DNA from: an uncultured Verrucomicrobiales bacterium
GTDB lineage: Bacteria > Verrucomicrobiota > Verrucomicrobiia > Verrucomicrobiales > Akkermansiaceae
DNA: 64,000 nt
Reading direction: 5' to 3'
NCBI GenBank assembly: GCA_937934595.1
Contig: CALGZA010000006.1
Location: forward strand, 1-64,000
How positions within the stretch are numbered: position 1 is the first letter of the stretch; each line of letters begins with the position of its first letter. Below the pieces are notes generated by a model that did not search any database, was not told where the DNA came from, and saw nothing but the letters and a program-made list of their open reading frames with translations. Of the stretch, positions 52,129-62,729 are shown one piece after another. Both the position numbers and the translations under genes were made by a program.

Positions 52129-52339
52129 TAATACCATTTGAACTGTTATAATTGATTGATAGCACAACAAGATAGCAAGTGTAGCAAGGCAAGAGGAACG
52201 CGCATAGTGGACTATACAACTGACGAATAACGAAGCTAATCTTGATAGATTGTTTTGCACTTCAAAAAATCAGCTCTGCTACTGTTTCCAGATATATTGA
52301 AACTACTATCAACCCAGAATAACTGTGAAAATGATATTA
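52129..52339. mobile_element. MITE-like non-coding repeat, copy 2
   Basis: TAATACCATTTGAACTGTTATAATTGATTGATAG ... CTATCAACCCAGAATAACTGTGAAAATGATATTA; shares the interior with copies 1 and 3. Confidence 0.85.
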
Positions 52340-52549
52340 TGCTAAGCAGTCAAACAAATCAGACAGATCGCGAAGTAGTTTTTATTTCTATCAAGGAATC
52401 TCACAAGAATCATTCGGCCATATCGGCTAAGAATTAAAGCAAATATCTCACCAAGATCTCGACCATCTTAAAACCATGAACCACGCCAGTTCCTAAAAAA
52501 ATTAAACTAAAAAACACTACCACTTAGGAATAACTCTAAAGCCAAAACA

Positions 52550-53329
52550 CTACACTTGATTAGCTATTTTAAGAACATCCCCAGCCACATAACCAGCATT
52601 CTTGCTACCCAAAACATGCTCAAGCGATGCCGCTAATATCAAAACTCCACGCGTTGACTTCACAGAAACAAACTCCAAATACTCTACAGCAGACAGCTTC
52701 AAACAAATATTCCCAAACTCCCCATCCCCAACACCCATCAACTTAGTATCCATCATCGAATCAACCGTAAATGCCACCAACCTATCATTCGCCATAGAAG
52801 AATAAAGCACATCACCATCACGATCAATCACACATATCCCTCCAGTCCTCACAGTCTTTGCCAACTGCCTATCAATCTGCTCAAAAGTTCCCAATTCCTT
52901 CCCTGCATGAACACCAGGAGACACAACCTCACTCCCCCCGCCCAAATCACAAGGCACAGTATTGATGCAATCATCACACAAAGTAACAAGCGAATCATCA
53001 CCTACCACTTCCTCAACAACTACAGAAGCAATACGCTCCTCAACCTTAACAACCTCAGAATCATCAGCTAACTTCCCTCCACCTAACAAACCAGCTGAAG
53101 CAGCCATAGCACTCGCACTCGCAAGTGATACAGAATGACTAACCTTGATCTCTTCCGCCACATCCTCATCTTCTAGATCAGTAGCAGACGCATCACCCTG
53201 CCTCTCAGGAATAGCAAAACCACCTTCACCACCACTCTGCCATGCCCTGACTACCTCTGGGCTCGCAGTCAAATCATCAGCCAACTGACGAACCTCCTCT
53301 TCATTTATCCATGAGTTTATAGAATCCAT
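52550..53329 (-). CDS. Hypothetical protein with roadblock-like C-terminal domain
   Basis: ICVIDRDGDVLYSSMANDRLVAFTVDSMMDTKLMGVGDGEFGNICLKLSAVEYLEFVSV; next to the ParA-like gene. Confidence 0.45.
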   Translation of the reverse strand: MDSINSWINEEEVRQLADDLTASPEVVRAWQSGGEGGFAIPERQGDASATDLEDEDVAEEIKVSHSVSLASASAMAASAGLLGGGKLADDSEVVKVEERIASVVVEEVVGDDSLVTLCDDCINTVPCDLGGGSEVVSPGVHAGKELGTFEQIDRQLAKTVRTGGICVIDRDGDVLYSSMANDRLVAFTVDSMMDTKLMGVGDGEFGNICLKLSAVEYLEFVSVKSTRGVLILAASLEHVLGSKNAGYVAGDVLKIANQV

Positions 53330-53357
53330 TTTATTACCTATCTAATTTACCAGTGAA

Positions 53358-54125
53358 CTAACTACCCAAAAGCTTCTTCTCTATCTCCTTCCTCAGAGCA
53401 TCAAACTCCTCAAGAACCGCTGTCCCACTCTTTAAAACCCCCACAGGTAAACCTCGCGCACTAGCCTTCACAAAAATATCCTCCCTAGGAATCTCCGCAT
53501 CCATCACTAATTTCTTAGGAAGCACCGAGCGTAAACCCTCTCCAGCCTCCACACTCTCACGTAAATTCCTCTGCACCATCGTTAACAATACACCCAAAAT
53601 ATGCAACCTCGGATTAAGCAACCTCACCTTCTTCAAAGCCTCTAACATCTTCGGCATACTTCGTATCCCCAAAGGCTCAGACTGCTGAGGAACCAAAACC
53701 GCATCAACCTCAACTAACACATCCCTCGTAATTCCAAATAATCCAGCCGCCGTATCAACAATACATACATCATATCCAGCCTTCTCAACATCAACTAAAA
53801 AAGACTGAACACCACTAGAACTATCACTATCATAACCAAACCCCATATCATAATCACTCCCCTGACCCGCAGGAACCAAACACAATGTCTCTATCCTAGT
53901 GGGCACCACCACACTCTCCAAAGTAGTCTTAGGATCATTCAAATAATCAAAAAAACCTTTCAACTTCCTCGTCTTCCTCGTCAAAGACAACCCCACAGAA
54001 CCCTGTGGATCTGCATCTATAACCAACACCTTCCGCCCAGAACGAGCAAAGGCATAAGCCAAATTTATCGAAACCGTGGTCTTCCCCACTCCACCTTTCT
54101 GACTAGAAATTCCTATCGTGATCAC
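53358..54125 (-). CDS. ParA/MinD-family ATPase
   Basis: ITIGISSQKGGVGKTTVSINLAYAFARSGRKVLVIDADPQGSVGLSL; VDTAAGLFG; VPQQSEPLGIRSM. Confidence 0.93.
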   Translation of the reverse strand: MITIGISSQKGGVGKTTVSINLAYAFARSGRKVLVIDADPQGSVGLSLTRKTRKLKGFFDYLNDPKTTLESVVVPTRIETLCLVPAGQGSDYDMGFGYDSDSSSGVQSFLVDVEKAGYDVCIVDTAAGLFGITRDVLVEVDAVLVPQQSEPLGIRSMPKMLEALKKVRLLNPRLHILGVLLTMVQRNLRESVEAGEGLRSVLPKKLVMDAEIPREDIFVKASARGLPVGVLKSGTAVLEEFDALRKEIEKKLLGS

Positions 54126-54294
54126 TCCTCAGACACTATACATCACATACCATCTGAAAAGCTAAATTTACAAGGAATCTTCAACAACAACAAAGCCAAC
54201 AACCACAGCAAAAAAATCCACCTCAACCAAAATCCAAAATGCTAAATGCTAAACTCTTTACACCCACCACCCTATCTCTATCATCATAAATACC

Positions 54295-55668
54295 ATGTCA
54301 CTAAGAGAGCTACCATCAGTCGAAAAACTCGCCAACTCACTCAGCAAAGTCACACCACTCCCCAAACCACTCATCATCGGCTTCATCCGCAGAGAACTAG
54401 ACAACTGGCGTCAGCAAATCATCAAAGGAGATGATCCAAAACGCGCAGATATTGAAACCTCCATCACAGAAAAAATCAACCACTTCTCAGCATCCAGACT
54501 ACAACCAGTCATCAACGGCACAGGAGTCCTCATCCACACAAACCTTGGCAGATCACCACTCGGACAAACCGCAGCATCCGCTCTACAAAAGATCGCCACA
54601 GGATACTCAAACCTAGAATTTAACCTACCAGAAGGCACCAGAGGAAAACGCGCAGAATACCTTGAAACCGCTCTCGCATGCCTTCTAGACGCCCCATCAG
54701 CCACCGTCGTTAACAACTGCGCAGCCGCACTCGTCATCATCCTCCGCCACCTCGCCAATGGCAAAAAAAACGAAGTCATCGTCTCTCGCGGAGAACTAGT
54801 CGAAATAGGCGGCGGATTCAGAATCCCTGAAATCCTAGAAACATCAGGAGCAAAACTCGTTGAAGTCGGCGCCACTAACAAAACACACATCTCAGACTAC
54901 GAAAAAGCCATCACCCCAAACACAGCACTCATACTCAAAGTCCACAGATCTAACTTCTTCATCGGAGGATTCACCGCAGAACCACATATCTCAGAGCTAT
55001 CACAACTCGCTCACAAAAACGGATTCCCACTCGTAGAAGACATCGGATCAGGTGCCATCATGAACACAGACGAACTCGCACCCATCGACCACGAGCCCAC
55101 ACCACAAGCTGCCCTCAGAAACGGCATCGACCTCGTCTGCTTCTCAGGTGACAAGCTCCTCGGAGGTCCACAGTCAGGAATCATCGCCGGAAATACTGAC
55201 CTCATAGCAGGCATCAAAAAAGAACCATTCTACCGTGCCATACGCTGCGATAAACTCATCCTAACAGTCCTCCAAGAAAGTATCGACGAATACCTTCGCA
55301 CCCAAGCAGATCCAAGCCAAACAGACATCCCCACACTCAAAAACCTCGCAGAACCCACAGAAAACCTAAAACTCCGCGCACAAAACATCATCAAAAAAAT
55401 ATCCAAAACCTCAAAAGCTGACATCTCCATCATCTCATCCACCGCCACCACCGGAGGAGGCACCATGCCCACATCACAAATCCCATCCATCGCCATCGCC
55501 ATCAAACCAACAGGCATCTCTCTTAACAAACTCTCTCGCACACTCCGAACCTCCACACCAGCCATCGTAGGATACACAGAACAAGACAAACTCTGCCTCG
55601 ACCTTCGCACCATCTTCCCATGGCAAGACAAAGACATCACCAATAAACTCACAGAAACACTCAACTAA
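54295..55668 (+). CDS. selA: L-seryl-tRNA(Sec) selenium transferase
   Basis: MSLRELPSVEKLANSLS, VINGTGVLIHTNLGRSPLG, YSNLEFNLPEGTRGKR, FSGDKLLGGPQSGIIAG (PLP Lys). Confidence 0.96.
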   Translation: MSLRELPSVEKLANSLSKVTPLPKPLIIGFIRRELDNWRQQIIKGDDPKRADIETSITEKINHFSASRLQPVINGTGVLIHTNLGRSPLGQTAASALQKIATGYSNLEFNLPEGTRGKRAEYLETALACLLDAPSATVVNNCAAALVIILRHLANGKKNEVIVSRGELVEIGGGFRIPEILETSGAKLVEVGATNKTHISDYEKAITPNTALILKVHRSNFFIGGFTAEPHISELSQLAHKNGFPLVEDIGSGAIMNTDELAPIDHEPTPQAALRNGIDLVCFSGDKLLGGPQSGIIAGNTDLIAGIKKEPFYRAIRCDKLILTVLQESIDEYLRTQADPSQTDIPTLKNLAEPTENLKLRAQNIIKKISKTSKADISIISSTATTGGGTMPTSQIPSIAIAIKPTGISLNKLSRTLRTSTPAIVGYTEQDKLCLDLRTIFPWQDKDITNKLTETLN

Positions 55669-55734
55669 AACATCAAAAAAAACACACTCCAAAAACTCAC
55701 CAAAACCCATAAAAACACTAAATCGCAAAACACC

Positions 55735-56259
55735 ATGACACACACACACATCATCGTAGCACTCTACCTATCCGTCATCGCACCACTCACCGCTCAAACA
55801 AAAACCCCACCCACTCTAAACAAAAAAGAAGCAACCAAACCCAAAGAAAAAAAAACCGCTAACAACATCACCCTAGAAACCCTAGAACACGTCAAAAGCA
55901 TCTTCGCAGCTGCAGCCATATCCACAACCAAAGAAACCGCCACCCAAGCAGCCAAAGACATCAGCACCACTACAGAAAAAATAGTCGCTCTCCAAGCCAC
56001 ACTCCAAGCATCCCCAATGCCAACCACTCAAGAAAAAAAAGCATTCGCCCAAAAAATGCTCCAATTCCAACCCCAAGTCATCCTCATCATGAAAAAAATG
56101 ACAAACACATTCCAAGCAAACTCAGAAGAAATAAACGCCATCATCCAGCCCCCATTCACCGAATTCAAAGAAAAAACAAAACAAATGATGACCCTCATAA
56201 ACACCTACTACCCAAAAAAAGAAATGGACGCATACATCGAAAAACTCAAAAACCAATAA
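55735..56259 (+). CDS. Hypothetical secreted protein
   Basis: Signal-like N-terminus IIVALYLSVIAPLTAQ; K/A/T-rich. Confidence 0.5.
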   Translation: MTHTHIIVALYLSVIAPLTAQTKTPPTLNKKEATKPKEKKTANNITLETLEHVKSIFAAAAISTTKETATQAAKDISTTTEKIVALQATLQASPMPTTQEKKAFAQKMLQFQPQVILIMKKMTNTFQANSEEINAIIQPPFTEFKEKTKQMMTLINTYYPKKEMDAYIEKLKNQ

Positions 56260-56331
56260 ACCAAAAACTATTCACACAAATTTCCACCTTCACACATTGA
56301 CAAACTAACCCACTATACCCAGCCTAAAGCC

Positions 56332-56847
56332 ATGACTTGGAATGATCAATTTCTCAACCTATTTCGCAGCTCTCTAGAAAAATTCAACAACGGTAACACC
56401 AACCTAGACAGCTACTACTCACCAGAAGACATCACCTTCCTCACCTCCATCGGATGCAAACCTCGTGAGCTCTTTGACTTCGTCGAAGACCTAGGAGGAG
56501 AAGGTGAACCCACAGAATCCACAGCCCTCCTCGTCGCTGCAGTCAGACGTGACTACCTCCTAGCTGTCCAAGACGGCATACTCAGTGACAAAGAAATCAC
56601 CAGAGATGACCTACCTACATTCGGTGACACCCTAGCAGACATCCCCTACTTCCCTCGCATCGTAACCAAAGCACGCGCCAAACTCAAAGGTGAACTAGAC
56701 CCAGACATCATGTTCGGATGCGGAGGCGACAGAAAATTCCTCAGAGACCACGGAAACATACCAATGGCAGACTTCCTTCGTAACGTCTGGGCAGCAGGCA
56801 CAGATGACCTGAAAATTATCAACTACGTCAAAAACTACTCAGCATAA
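56332..56847 (+). CDS. DUF5069-like protein
   Basis: DDLPTFGDTLADIPYFPRIVTKARAKLKGELDPDIMFGCGGDRKFLRDHG. Confidence 0.65.
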   Translation: MTWNDQFLNLFRSSLEKFNNGNTNLDSYYSPEDITFLTSIGCKPRELFDFVEDLGGEGEPTESTALLVAAVRRDYLLAVQDGILSDKEITRDDLPTFGDTLADIPYFPRIVTKARAKLKGELDPDIMFGCGGDRKFLRDHGNIPMADFLRNVWAAGTDDLKIINYVKNYSA

Positions 56848-56861
56848 ATAACATAAATCAT

Positions 56862-57476
56862 ATGAAAGACTATAAAGGCGAACAAATACTCGTCGTCAAA
56901 CGCTCACTATTCGACGAACTAGGATCATTCCAAGGCATAAACACCAACACAGACAAATACTACTCAAGCCTACTAGACCCATCCAACAACTACTTCATAG
57001 ACAGAGCAAAAGCAGAAGAAGACCCCACCCACAAACAACTCATCCCATACGCCCTATTCCACCACAACGGAAAATTCCTTAACTACCAACGCGGAAAATC
57101 CGGCGGAGAAGCTCGCCTACATGCCAAACGCTCACTCGGTATCGGCGGCCACATCAACCCACTAGACACTCGTGATGACAGCCTCGGACTCGAGACATAC
57201 ATCGCAGGAATCGAACGTGAAATCAAAGAAGAACTCAACATCAACGGCAAATACAAACAAAGAATCGTAGCCATCCTCAATGACGACTCAAACGACGTAG
57301 GACAAGTACACCTCGGAGTCGTCCACCTATTCGATCTAGAATCAGATGACGTCACAGCAAATGAAGACGCCATCGCAGACCTAAAATTCAGCACCATACC
57401 AGAACTCCAAGGAGAAATGCGTGACTCACTAGAATCATGGTCACAGTTCTGCGCAGACATACTAGACCAGCTCTAA
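56862..57476 (+). CDS. Nudix-fold protein
   Basis: GIGGHINPLD...LETYIAGIEREIKEELNI, a Nudix-like box with an expanded spacer. Confidence 0.7.
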   Translation: MKDYKGEQILVVKRSLFDELGSFQGINTNTDKYYSSLLDPSNNYFIDRAKAEEDPTHKQLIPYALFHHNGKFLNYQRGKSGGEARLHAKRSLGIGGHINPLDTRDDSLGLETYIAGIEREIKEELNINGKYKQRIVAILNDDSNDVGQVHLGVVHLFDLESDDVTANEDAIADLKFSTIPELQGEMRDSLESWSQFCADILDQL

Positions 57477-57573
57477 ACACAACTACCAAAAACACAACCA
57501 CCCTCCCATAACAACCCCTCCCCCACGTGCCACCAATTGACAGCCCATAAATAATCATGTATAATATGATAAA

Positions 57574-58362
57574 ATGGCCCACATCTTCACAGCACTCTTT
57601 CTCCTTGCACACTGCCTCAGTATCAGCACTCTCAGCGCACATGAAGCACTCTCTAAACCAGCCATCATCGGCGCCAGCCTATCAGACGGCTATCACCACC
57701 TAGAAAAATTCGGTGGCCCCAAATCTGACGCCCTCGCACTAGACATCTCCCTTCAGAGAATCCTTCCACCCACCTCCGGAAAAATCTCAAACTTCGGAAA
57801 CCGCTTCTGCTTCATCTTCCCCCTAGGAATCGCACACAACCAAATCCAAGACGCCACCAAAATAAAACCCAGCATCATCATCGCGGTTGACCAACTATTC
57901 TGGCACCTATACGGCAGCTTCGCCTCCACAGAACAACGCCTCATCACATTCAAAAACGCACTAAAAAAACTAGAACCCATCACCTGCCCACTCATCATCG
58001 GCAACATCCCAGACGCATCTCACTCCGTCCACAAAATGCTAGCTCCCAGCCAGATACCAGACCTCAAAACCATCACCACAGCGAATAAACTACTCACAAA
58101 ATGGGTCAAAAAAAGAAAACAAACCACCATCATAGACATCGCCACATTCATGAAGCAATGCATCCAAAATAGAGAAATAAAACTCAAACACATCACCTTC
58201 CCAGCCGGCACCACCAAGCAACTCCTCCAGAAAGACATGCTCCACCCCACCAAATCAGGAGTCACAGCCATCAGCCACGCCATCATAGAATCCATTCAAA
58301 AAATAACCACCCTTACAGACAAACAACTCAACCTAAACAAACCCAACAGCAATAAAAAATAA
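57574..58362 (+). CDS. Secreted SGNH-like hypothetical protein
   Basis: AIIGASLSDGYHHL near the N-terminus; DMLHPTKSGVTAISHAI resembling a Block V Asp-His. Confidence 0.45.
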   Translation: MAHIFTALFLLAHCLSISTLSAHEALSKPAIIGASLSDGYHHLEKFGGPKSDALALDISLQRILPPTSGKISNFGNRFCFIFPLGIAHNQIQDATKIKPSIIIAVDQLFWHLYGSFASTEQRLITFKNALKKLEPITCPLIIGNIPDASHSVHKMLAPSQIPDLKTITTANKLLTKWVKKRKQTTIIDIATFMKQCIQNREIKLKHITFPAGTTKQLLQKDMLHPTKSGVTAISHAIIESIQKITTLTDKQLNLNKPNSNKK

Positions 58363-58367
58363 CCACC

Positions 58368-59801
58368 TCACACCTCAGCATCCAGCCACCGCCCCCTATA
58401 ATGCACCCAGCTAAATACCAACGCCTGCACCACTATATCTAAAATAAACACCATCCAGATCATCTGTAAATTCGCACCCCAGAAATGCACCATCAGCGTC
58501 AATAAACCCACCCTAAAAAACAACATAGCACTAAAAGAATAAAACATCACCGTCCCCGTAGCCCCCACACCGCGCATAGACATCTTCATCACCATAGCCG
58601 TCGCAAAAAATGGCTGAGCAAAAGCCACCATCATGATCAAACTCACCGCACTCCCAGCCTGCTCACCACCCCCCGGACTCATCACCCCCACCAAAAAATC
58701 AGCAGTCAAAAAAATCCCCACTCCCATCAAACTCATCAAAACCAAAGCCAACCTCCAACAAACCCTCACCGCCCTCTGAGCCATCTCCCTCGAACCAGCA
58801 CCCAGATACTGCCCTGCCAAAGTCGCAGCCGCTGTCCCTATCGCAAACCCTGGCATAAAACTTATAGACTCTATCTGAACCGCCAAGCCATGAGAACCTA
58901 TCAACCCAGAATCCCTATCACCCACACGCCCTATCATAAATAACCCATAAGCATGAATCGACCACATCCCCATTATCTCTACCAACTGAGGAACCCCCAC
59001 CCTGATAATACGCATGCCAGTCTCACCATCCCACCGCAACCACTCACGCCTTAAAACCAACAAACTACGCGGCCTCTCTCGCGGATAAACCTTCCACAAA
59101 ATCATCCCCAGCCCCCCCACCCACCCCACCACAGTCCCTAGCGCTATACCCTCCACACCCATACCAAAATAAACCGCAAAAACATAACTCGCCACCGCAT
59201 TAAAAACATTCACAGCCACCATCGCATTAAACGGAGTCCACGTATCACCAGCTCCACGTAAACACGCACTCAATACAAAAACCACCCCACTCATCGGTGC
59301 AGAAAAAACCAAAATCTCAATAAACCCCAAAAAATAACCACCAGCCGCCGCACTCAAACCAAAAAAACCAACCAACATCGGCGCCAATACCCACAACAAC
59401 AACCCCGCCATACAACCAGTCACCAAACCCAATATAATAGACTGACCCACCGCTCGCTCAGCCAGCCCATGATCACCAGCACCATAAGCTCGCGCCACCA
59501 ACGCCTGCGCACCAGTCGCTATCGCCCCCTGCATAATCATCATCAACCAGCCCATATACATCATCAGACCCATCATATCCATCACAGCCCCTAGCTCCCC
59601 AGCCTCAGAAACATGACCAGCTATCACACGGTCTGCAAAACCCACCATCACACTCATCAGATTCTGTAACAACGGCCACATCGCCAATGAAATAATCTGC
59701 TGCCTCAAAGTCAAACCACCAAGCCTCCCACCCAGATCAACAGCCTCCGCCTTGATTGCCTCTGGATTCACCACATTCACTGCCCTTCCTACTCCTTGCA
59801 C
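58368..59801 (-). CDS. MATE family efflux transporter
   Basis: 12-TM-type protein; SLAMWPLLQNLMSVMVGFADRVIAGHVSEAGELGAV; GTAAATLAGQYLGAGSREMAQRA. Confidence 0.9.
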   Translation of the reverse strand: MQGVGRAVNVVNPEAIKAEAVDLGGRLGGLTLRQQIISLAMWPLLQNLMSVMVGFADRVIAGHVSEAGELGAVMDMMGLMMYMGWLMMIMQGAIATGAQALVARAYGAGDHGLAERAVGQSIILGLVTGCMAGLLLWVLAPMLVGFFGLSAAAGGYFLGFIEILVFSAPMSGVVFVLSACLRGAGDTWTPFNAMVAVNVFNAVASYVFAVYFGMGVEGIALGTVVGWVGGLGMILWKVYPRERPRSLLVLRREWLRWDGETGMRIIRVGVPQLVEIMGMWSIHAYGLFMIGRVGDRDSGLIGSHGLAVQIESISFMPGFAIGTAAATLAGQYLGAGSREMAQRAVRVCWRLALVLMSLMGVGIFLTADFLVGVMSPGGGEQAGSAVSLIMMVAFAQPFFATAMVMKMSMRGVGATGTVMFYSFSAMLFFRVGLLTLMVHFWGANLQMIWMVFILDIVVQALVFSWVHYRGRWLDAEV

Positions 59802-59888
59802 ACTAACAAAATGTCAGCGCCACATGAATTAGCAAGCCCTAAGAAACACACAAAATCACATCCCCATCACTACCCACCTTACACAAAC

Positions 59889-60329
59889 CTACTCACCACC
59901 ACCAGTATCAATCATCACCATCTCAGCAAACTTTCGCAACGACTTATCACAACGCCATATCTCATCCAGCCCACGTAACAAAAAATCAACACCATCAGAA
60001 CCAAGAACCTCATCACGTTCCAACAACTCAGACGCATCCACATCCCCCCAGTCATTATCCGCACTATTCAAAACAGTAAATGCATGATCCTCAAAATCAA
60101 ACATCACACTCGCATACTTACCCAAACCCTCCATATAAACCAACAGCGCCACACCATGATCACCCTTACCATCCGTCCACCGTGCCACATACTCCATCTC
60201 AGGCATATCATCCTCATCCTCCAGATAAACAAACCCAGACGAATAAACCGTCATAAACCCACAGCACTCACACGCTATATCCGTCACATCCTCTAACTGC
60301 TCATCTACAGGCATAATCCTAATCACCAA
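59889..60329 (-). CDS. Hypothetical acidic protein
   Basis: ORF overlapping the start region of the upstream ABC gene operon. Confidence 0.5.
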   Translation of the reverse strand: MVIRIMPVDEQLEDVTDIACECCGFMTVYSSGFVYLEDEDDMPEMEYVARWTDGKGDHGVALLVYMEGLGKYASVMFDFEDHAFTVLNSADNDWGDVDASELLERDEVLGSDGVDFLLRGLDEIWRCDKSLRKFAEMVMIDTGGGE

Positions 60330-62121
60330 GCTGAGTATCCGCCAGCAACTTATAAGTTCCAGTCCTAGCCATCAACTCATCATGACTACCACTCTCCACA
60401 ATCTTACCATACTGAAGAACCAGTATCCTATCCGCATTCCTAACCGTACTCAACCTATGAGCTATAATCATAGACGTCCTACCCTCCATCAACCTATCCA
60501 AAGCAGACTGAACCAACCTCTCACTCTCAGAATCCAACGCACTCGTCGCCTCATCCAATAACAAAATCTTAGGATCAGCCAAAATAGCCCGCGCTATCGC
60601 CACCCTCTGACGCTGACCACCACTCAGCTTAATCCCTCGCGGCCCCACCAAAGTCTCATAACCATCCTCAAAATCAGAAATAAAATCATGCGCATTCGCC
60701 TGCCTCGCTGCCTCCATCACCTCATCCCTACTTGCACCAGGCCGCCCATAAGAAATATTCTCCTCTATACTCCCACCAAACAACAAAACCTCCTGCGGAA
60801 CCACAGCTATAGAACTCCTCAAACTCTTCAACCCAATCTCAGAAATCGGCTTCCCATCAAACAACAACTCACCCTCATGACCCTGATAAAAACCCAAAAG
60901 CAACGCAAACACTGTCGACTTACCACCTCCACTCGGACCCACCAAAGCAACACGCTCACCAGTCTTAACCTCAAAATCAACCCCATCCAAAACCTTCCCA
61001 TCTGGCCGTGACGGATATGAAAACCCCACCCCCTCAGCACGGATACTCCCCACCAAAGAAACCTCAGAATCACCCTCATAATGAGCCTCCATCTCCTCAT
61101 CTATCAAATCTCGAATCCTCTCAGTCGCACCAGAAGTAACCTGCAGCTGACTCATAATCTCAGGCACACTACCCAAAGACGCCGCCACAAAAACACTAAA
61201 CAAAATAAAACGCACATAATTCTCTATATCTATCTCACCATTCGCCAACATCTGCGCACCATACCACACTATAAAAGCTACCGTACTAAACAAAACCAAT
61301 ATTATAAAACTAATAAAAGCCGCACGCGCCTTCGCTCCATCCACAGTCACTCCCAAAAAACGAGCCAAAGCAGAATCATAACGTCCCTCCTCATAAGCCT
61401 CATTACAAAAAGCCTTCGTATCATAAATCCCCATTATCGTCTCCTCCACCACTATATTCGTATCAGCCAAAGCATCCTGAGTAGCCTTAGAATATCGCTT
61501 TATCTTCTTACCAAACACGGCAATCGCCAAAACAACCACAGGAACACTCCCAAGCATAATCAAAGACAACTTCCAAGAACACAAAAAAATCACCACCAAA
61601 CCACCTAACAAAGTCACTATCATACGCCCAAACTTCGGCACAGTCGTTATCAACGTCTCACGCATAATCGCCAAATCACCCGCTATCCTAGAACTCAACT
61701 CCCCAGAACGCTTCTCAGTCAAATAATTCATCGGTAACCTAACCATCCGCTTAAACAAAGAACTCCGTATCTCATTCAATGCTCCCTCACCTGAATTAAT
61801 AAAACCACGCACTCGCCAATACGTAATAAAAGACTGCAACAACAACGCCCCAACCAACCACAACACAATCCCATTCACATTAGATATTATATCAGCCTTA
61901 CTCGCCGCAGCATCCACCCCACCACCAGCAACCATAGATCGCCCTATCAACTTAGACAAAAAATAAGGAAACGCCAAAGACAACGCCGCAGTCGTATACA
62001 AAGCCAACAACGAAGGAATAAAAATACGCTTATACCGGTCCATATAACCATAAAGACCCATCGCATCCTTCAAGCTCTTCCCCGCCTTACCCTTCTGTTT
62101 TTTACGCTCCTCAACTGACAT
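60319..62121 (-). CDS. ABC transporter, fused permease-ATPase (MsbA/multidrug type)
   Basis: VALVGPSGGGKSTVFALLLGFYQG, LSGGQRQRVAIARAILADPKILLLDEATSALDSESE, N-terminal six-TM domain. Confidence 0.93.
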   Translation of the reverse strand: MSVEERKKQKGKAGKSLKDAMGLYGYMDRYKRIFIPSLLALYTTAALSLAFPYFLSKLIGRSMVAGGGVDAAASKADIISNVNGIVLWLVGALLLQSFITYWRVRGFINSGEGALNEIRSSLFKRMVRLPMNYLTEKRSGELSSRIAGDLAIMRETLITTVPKFGRMIVTLLGGLVVIFLCSWKLSLIMLGSVPVVVLAIAVFGKKIKRYSKATQDALADTNIVVEETIMGIYDTKAFCNEAYEEGRYDSALARFLGVTVDGAKARAAFISFIILVLFSTVAFIVWYGAQMLANGEIDIENYVRFILFSVFVAASLGSVPEIMSQLQVTSGATERIRDLIDEEMEAHYEGDSEVSLVGSIRAEGVGFSYPSRPDGKVLDGVDFEVKTGERVALVGPSGGGKSTVFALLLGFYQGHEGELLFDGKPISEIGLKSLRSSIAVVPQEVLLFGGSIEENISYGRPGASRDEVMEAARQANAHDFISDFEDGYETLVGPRGIKLSGGQRQRVAIARAILADPKILLLDEATSALDSESERLVQSALDRLMEGRTSMIIAHRLSTVRNADRILVLQYGKIVESGSHDELMARTGTYKLLADTQLGD

Positions 62122-62215
62122 ATCTATGAGCTAATGGATTTCACACACATTGTAAAGCCAAGTTCAGCTAAATTACTCCTTGCATCCACCCCCCCAAGAC
62201 GCTAACCCATTCCGC

Positions 62216-62641
62216 ATGGCAAAAGAAACAACACTCATTCTACTAAAACCTGACTGCGTCGCTAAAAACCTCTCAGGTAACGTTATAAGCAGATTCCAAG
62301 AAAAAGGACTCACCATCCGAGGTATCAAAATGATGACCCTCACAAACGAGCTCCTCACTGAACACTACGCACACGTTGCAGACAAACCCTTCTTCCCAGA
62401 AATCGTAGAATTCATGCAGAGAACACCAGTCATCGCACTCGCTCTCGAAGGCGAAAACGCCATCACCGTAGTCCGTGACCTACTCGGCCCTACTAACTCA
62501 CAAGAAGCACCAGCTGGAACCATCCGCGGTGACCTCGGCGAAAACATGATGATCAACGTCTGCCACGCCTCAGACGGCCCAGAAGCAGCAGCCACAGAAC
62601 TCAAAAGATTCTTCGCTACAGAAGAAATCTTCACACTCTAA
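62216..62641 (+). CDS. ndk: Nucleoside diphosphate kinase
   Basis: KETTLILLKPDCVAKNLSGNVISRFQEKG, GPTNSQEAPAGTIRGDLGENMMINVCHASDGPEAA. Confidence 0.95.
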   Translation: MAKETTLILLKPDCVAKNLSGNVISRFQEKGLTIRGIKMMTLTNELLTEHYAHVADKPFFPEIVEFMQRTPVIALALEGENAITVVRDLLGPTNSQEAPAGTIRGDLGENMMINVCHASDGPEAAATELKRFFATEEIFTL

Positions 62642-62667
62642 ACAATAACCAAACAAAAAAATCACCC

Positions 62668-62702
62668 AAAGCGCGTTTCCACAAAAAGGAACGCGCTTTT
62701 TC
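62668..62702 (+). terminator. Terminator of ndk
   Basis: AAAGCGCGTTTCC-ACAAAAA-GGAACGCGCTTTTTC. Confidence 0.8.
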
Positions 62703-62729
62703 ATGCCCTAAATGAGATGCGTTAATTTC

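Noticed and set aside
61081-61608. 175-aa plus-strand ORF antisense to the ABC transporter, and similar opposite-strand ORFs (e.g. 46650, 55230, 43965)
   Set aside because: Low-complexity, no family signal, and fully overlapping strong genes. They look like by-products of A/C versus G/T strand bias.
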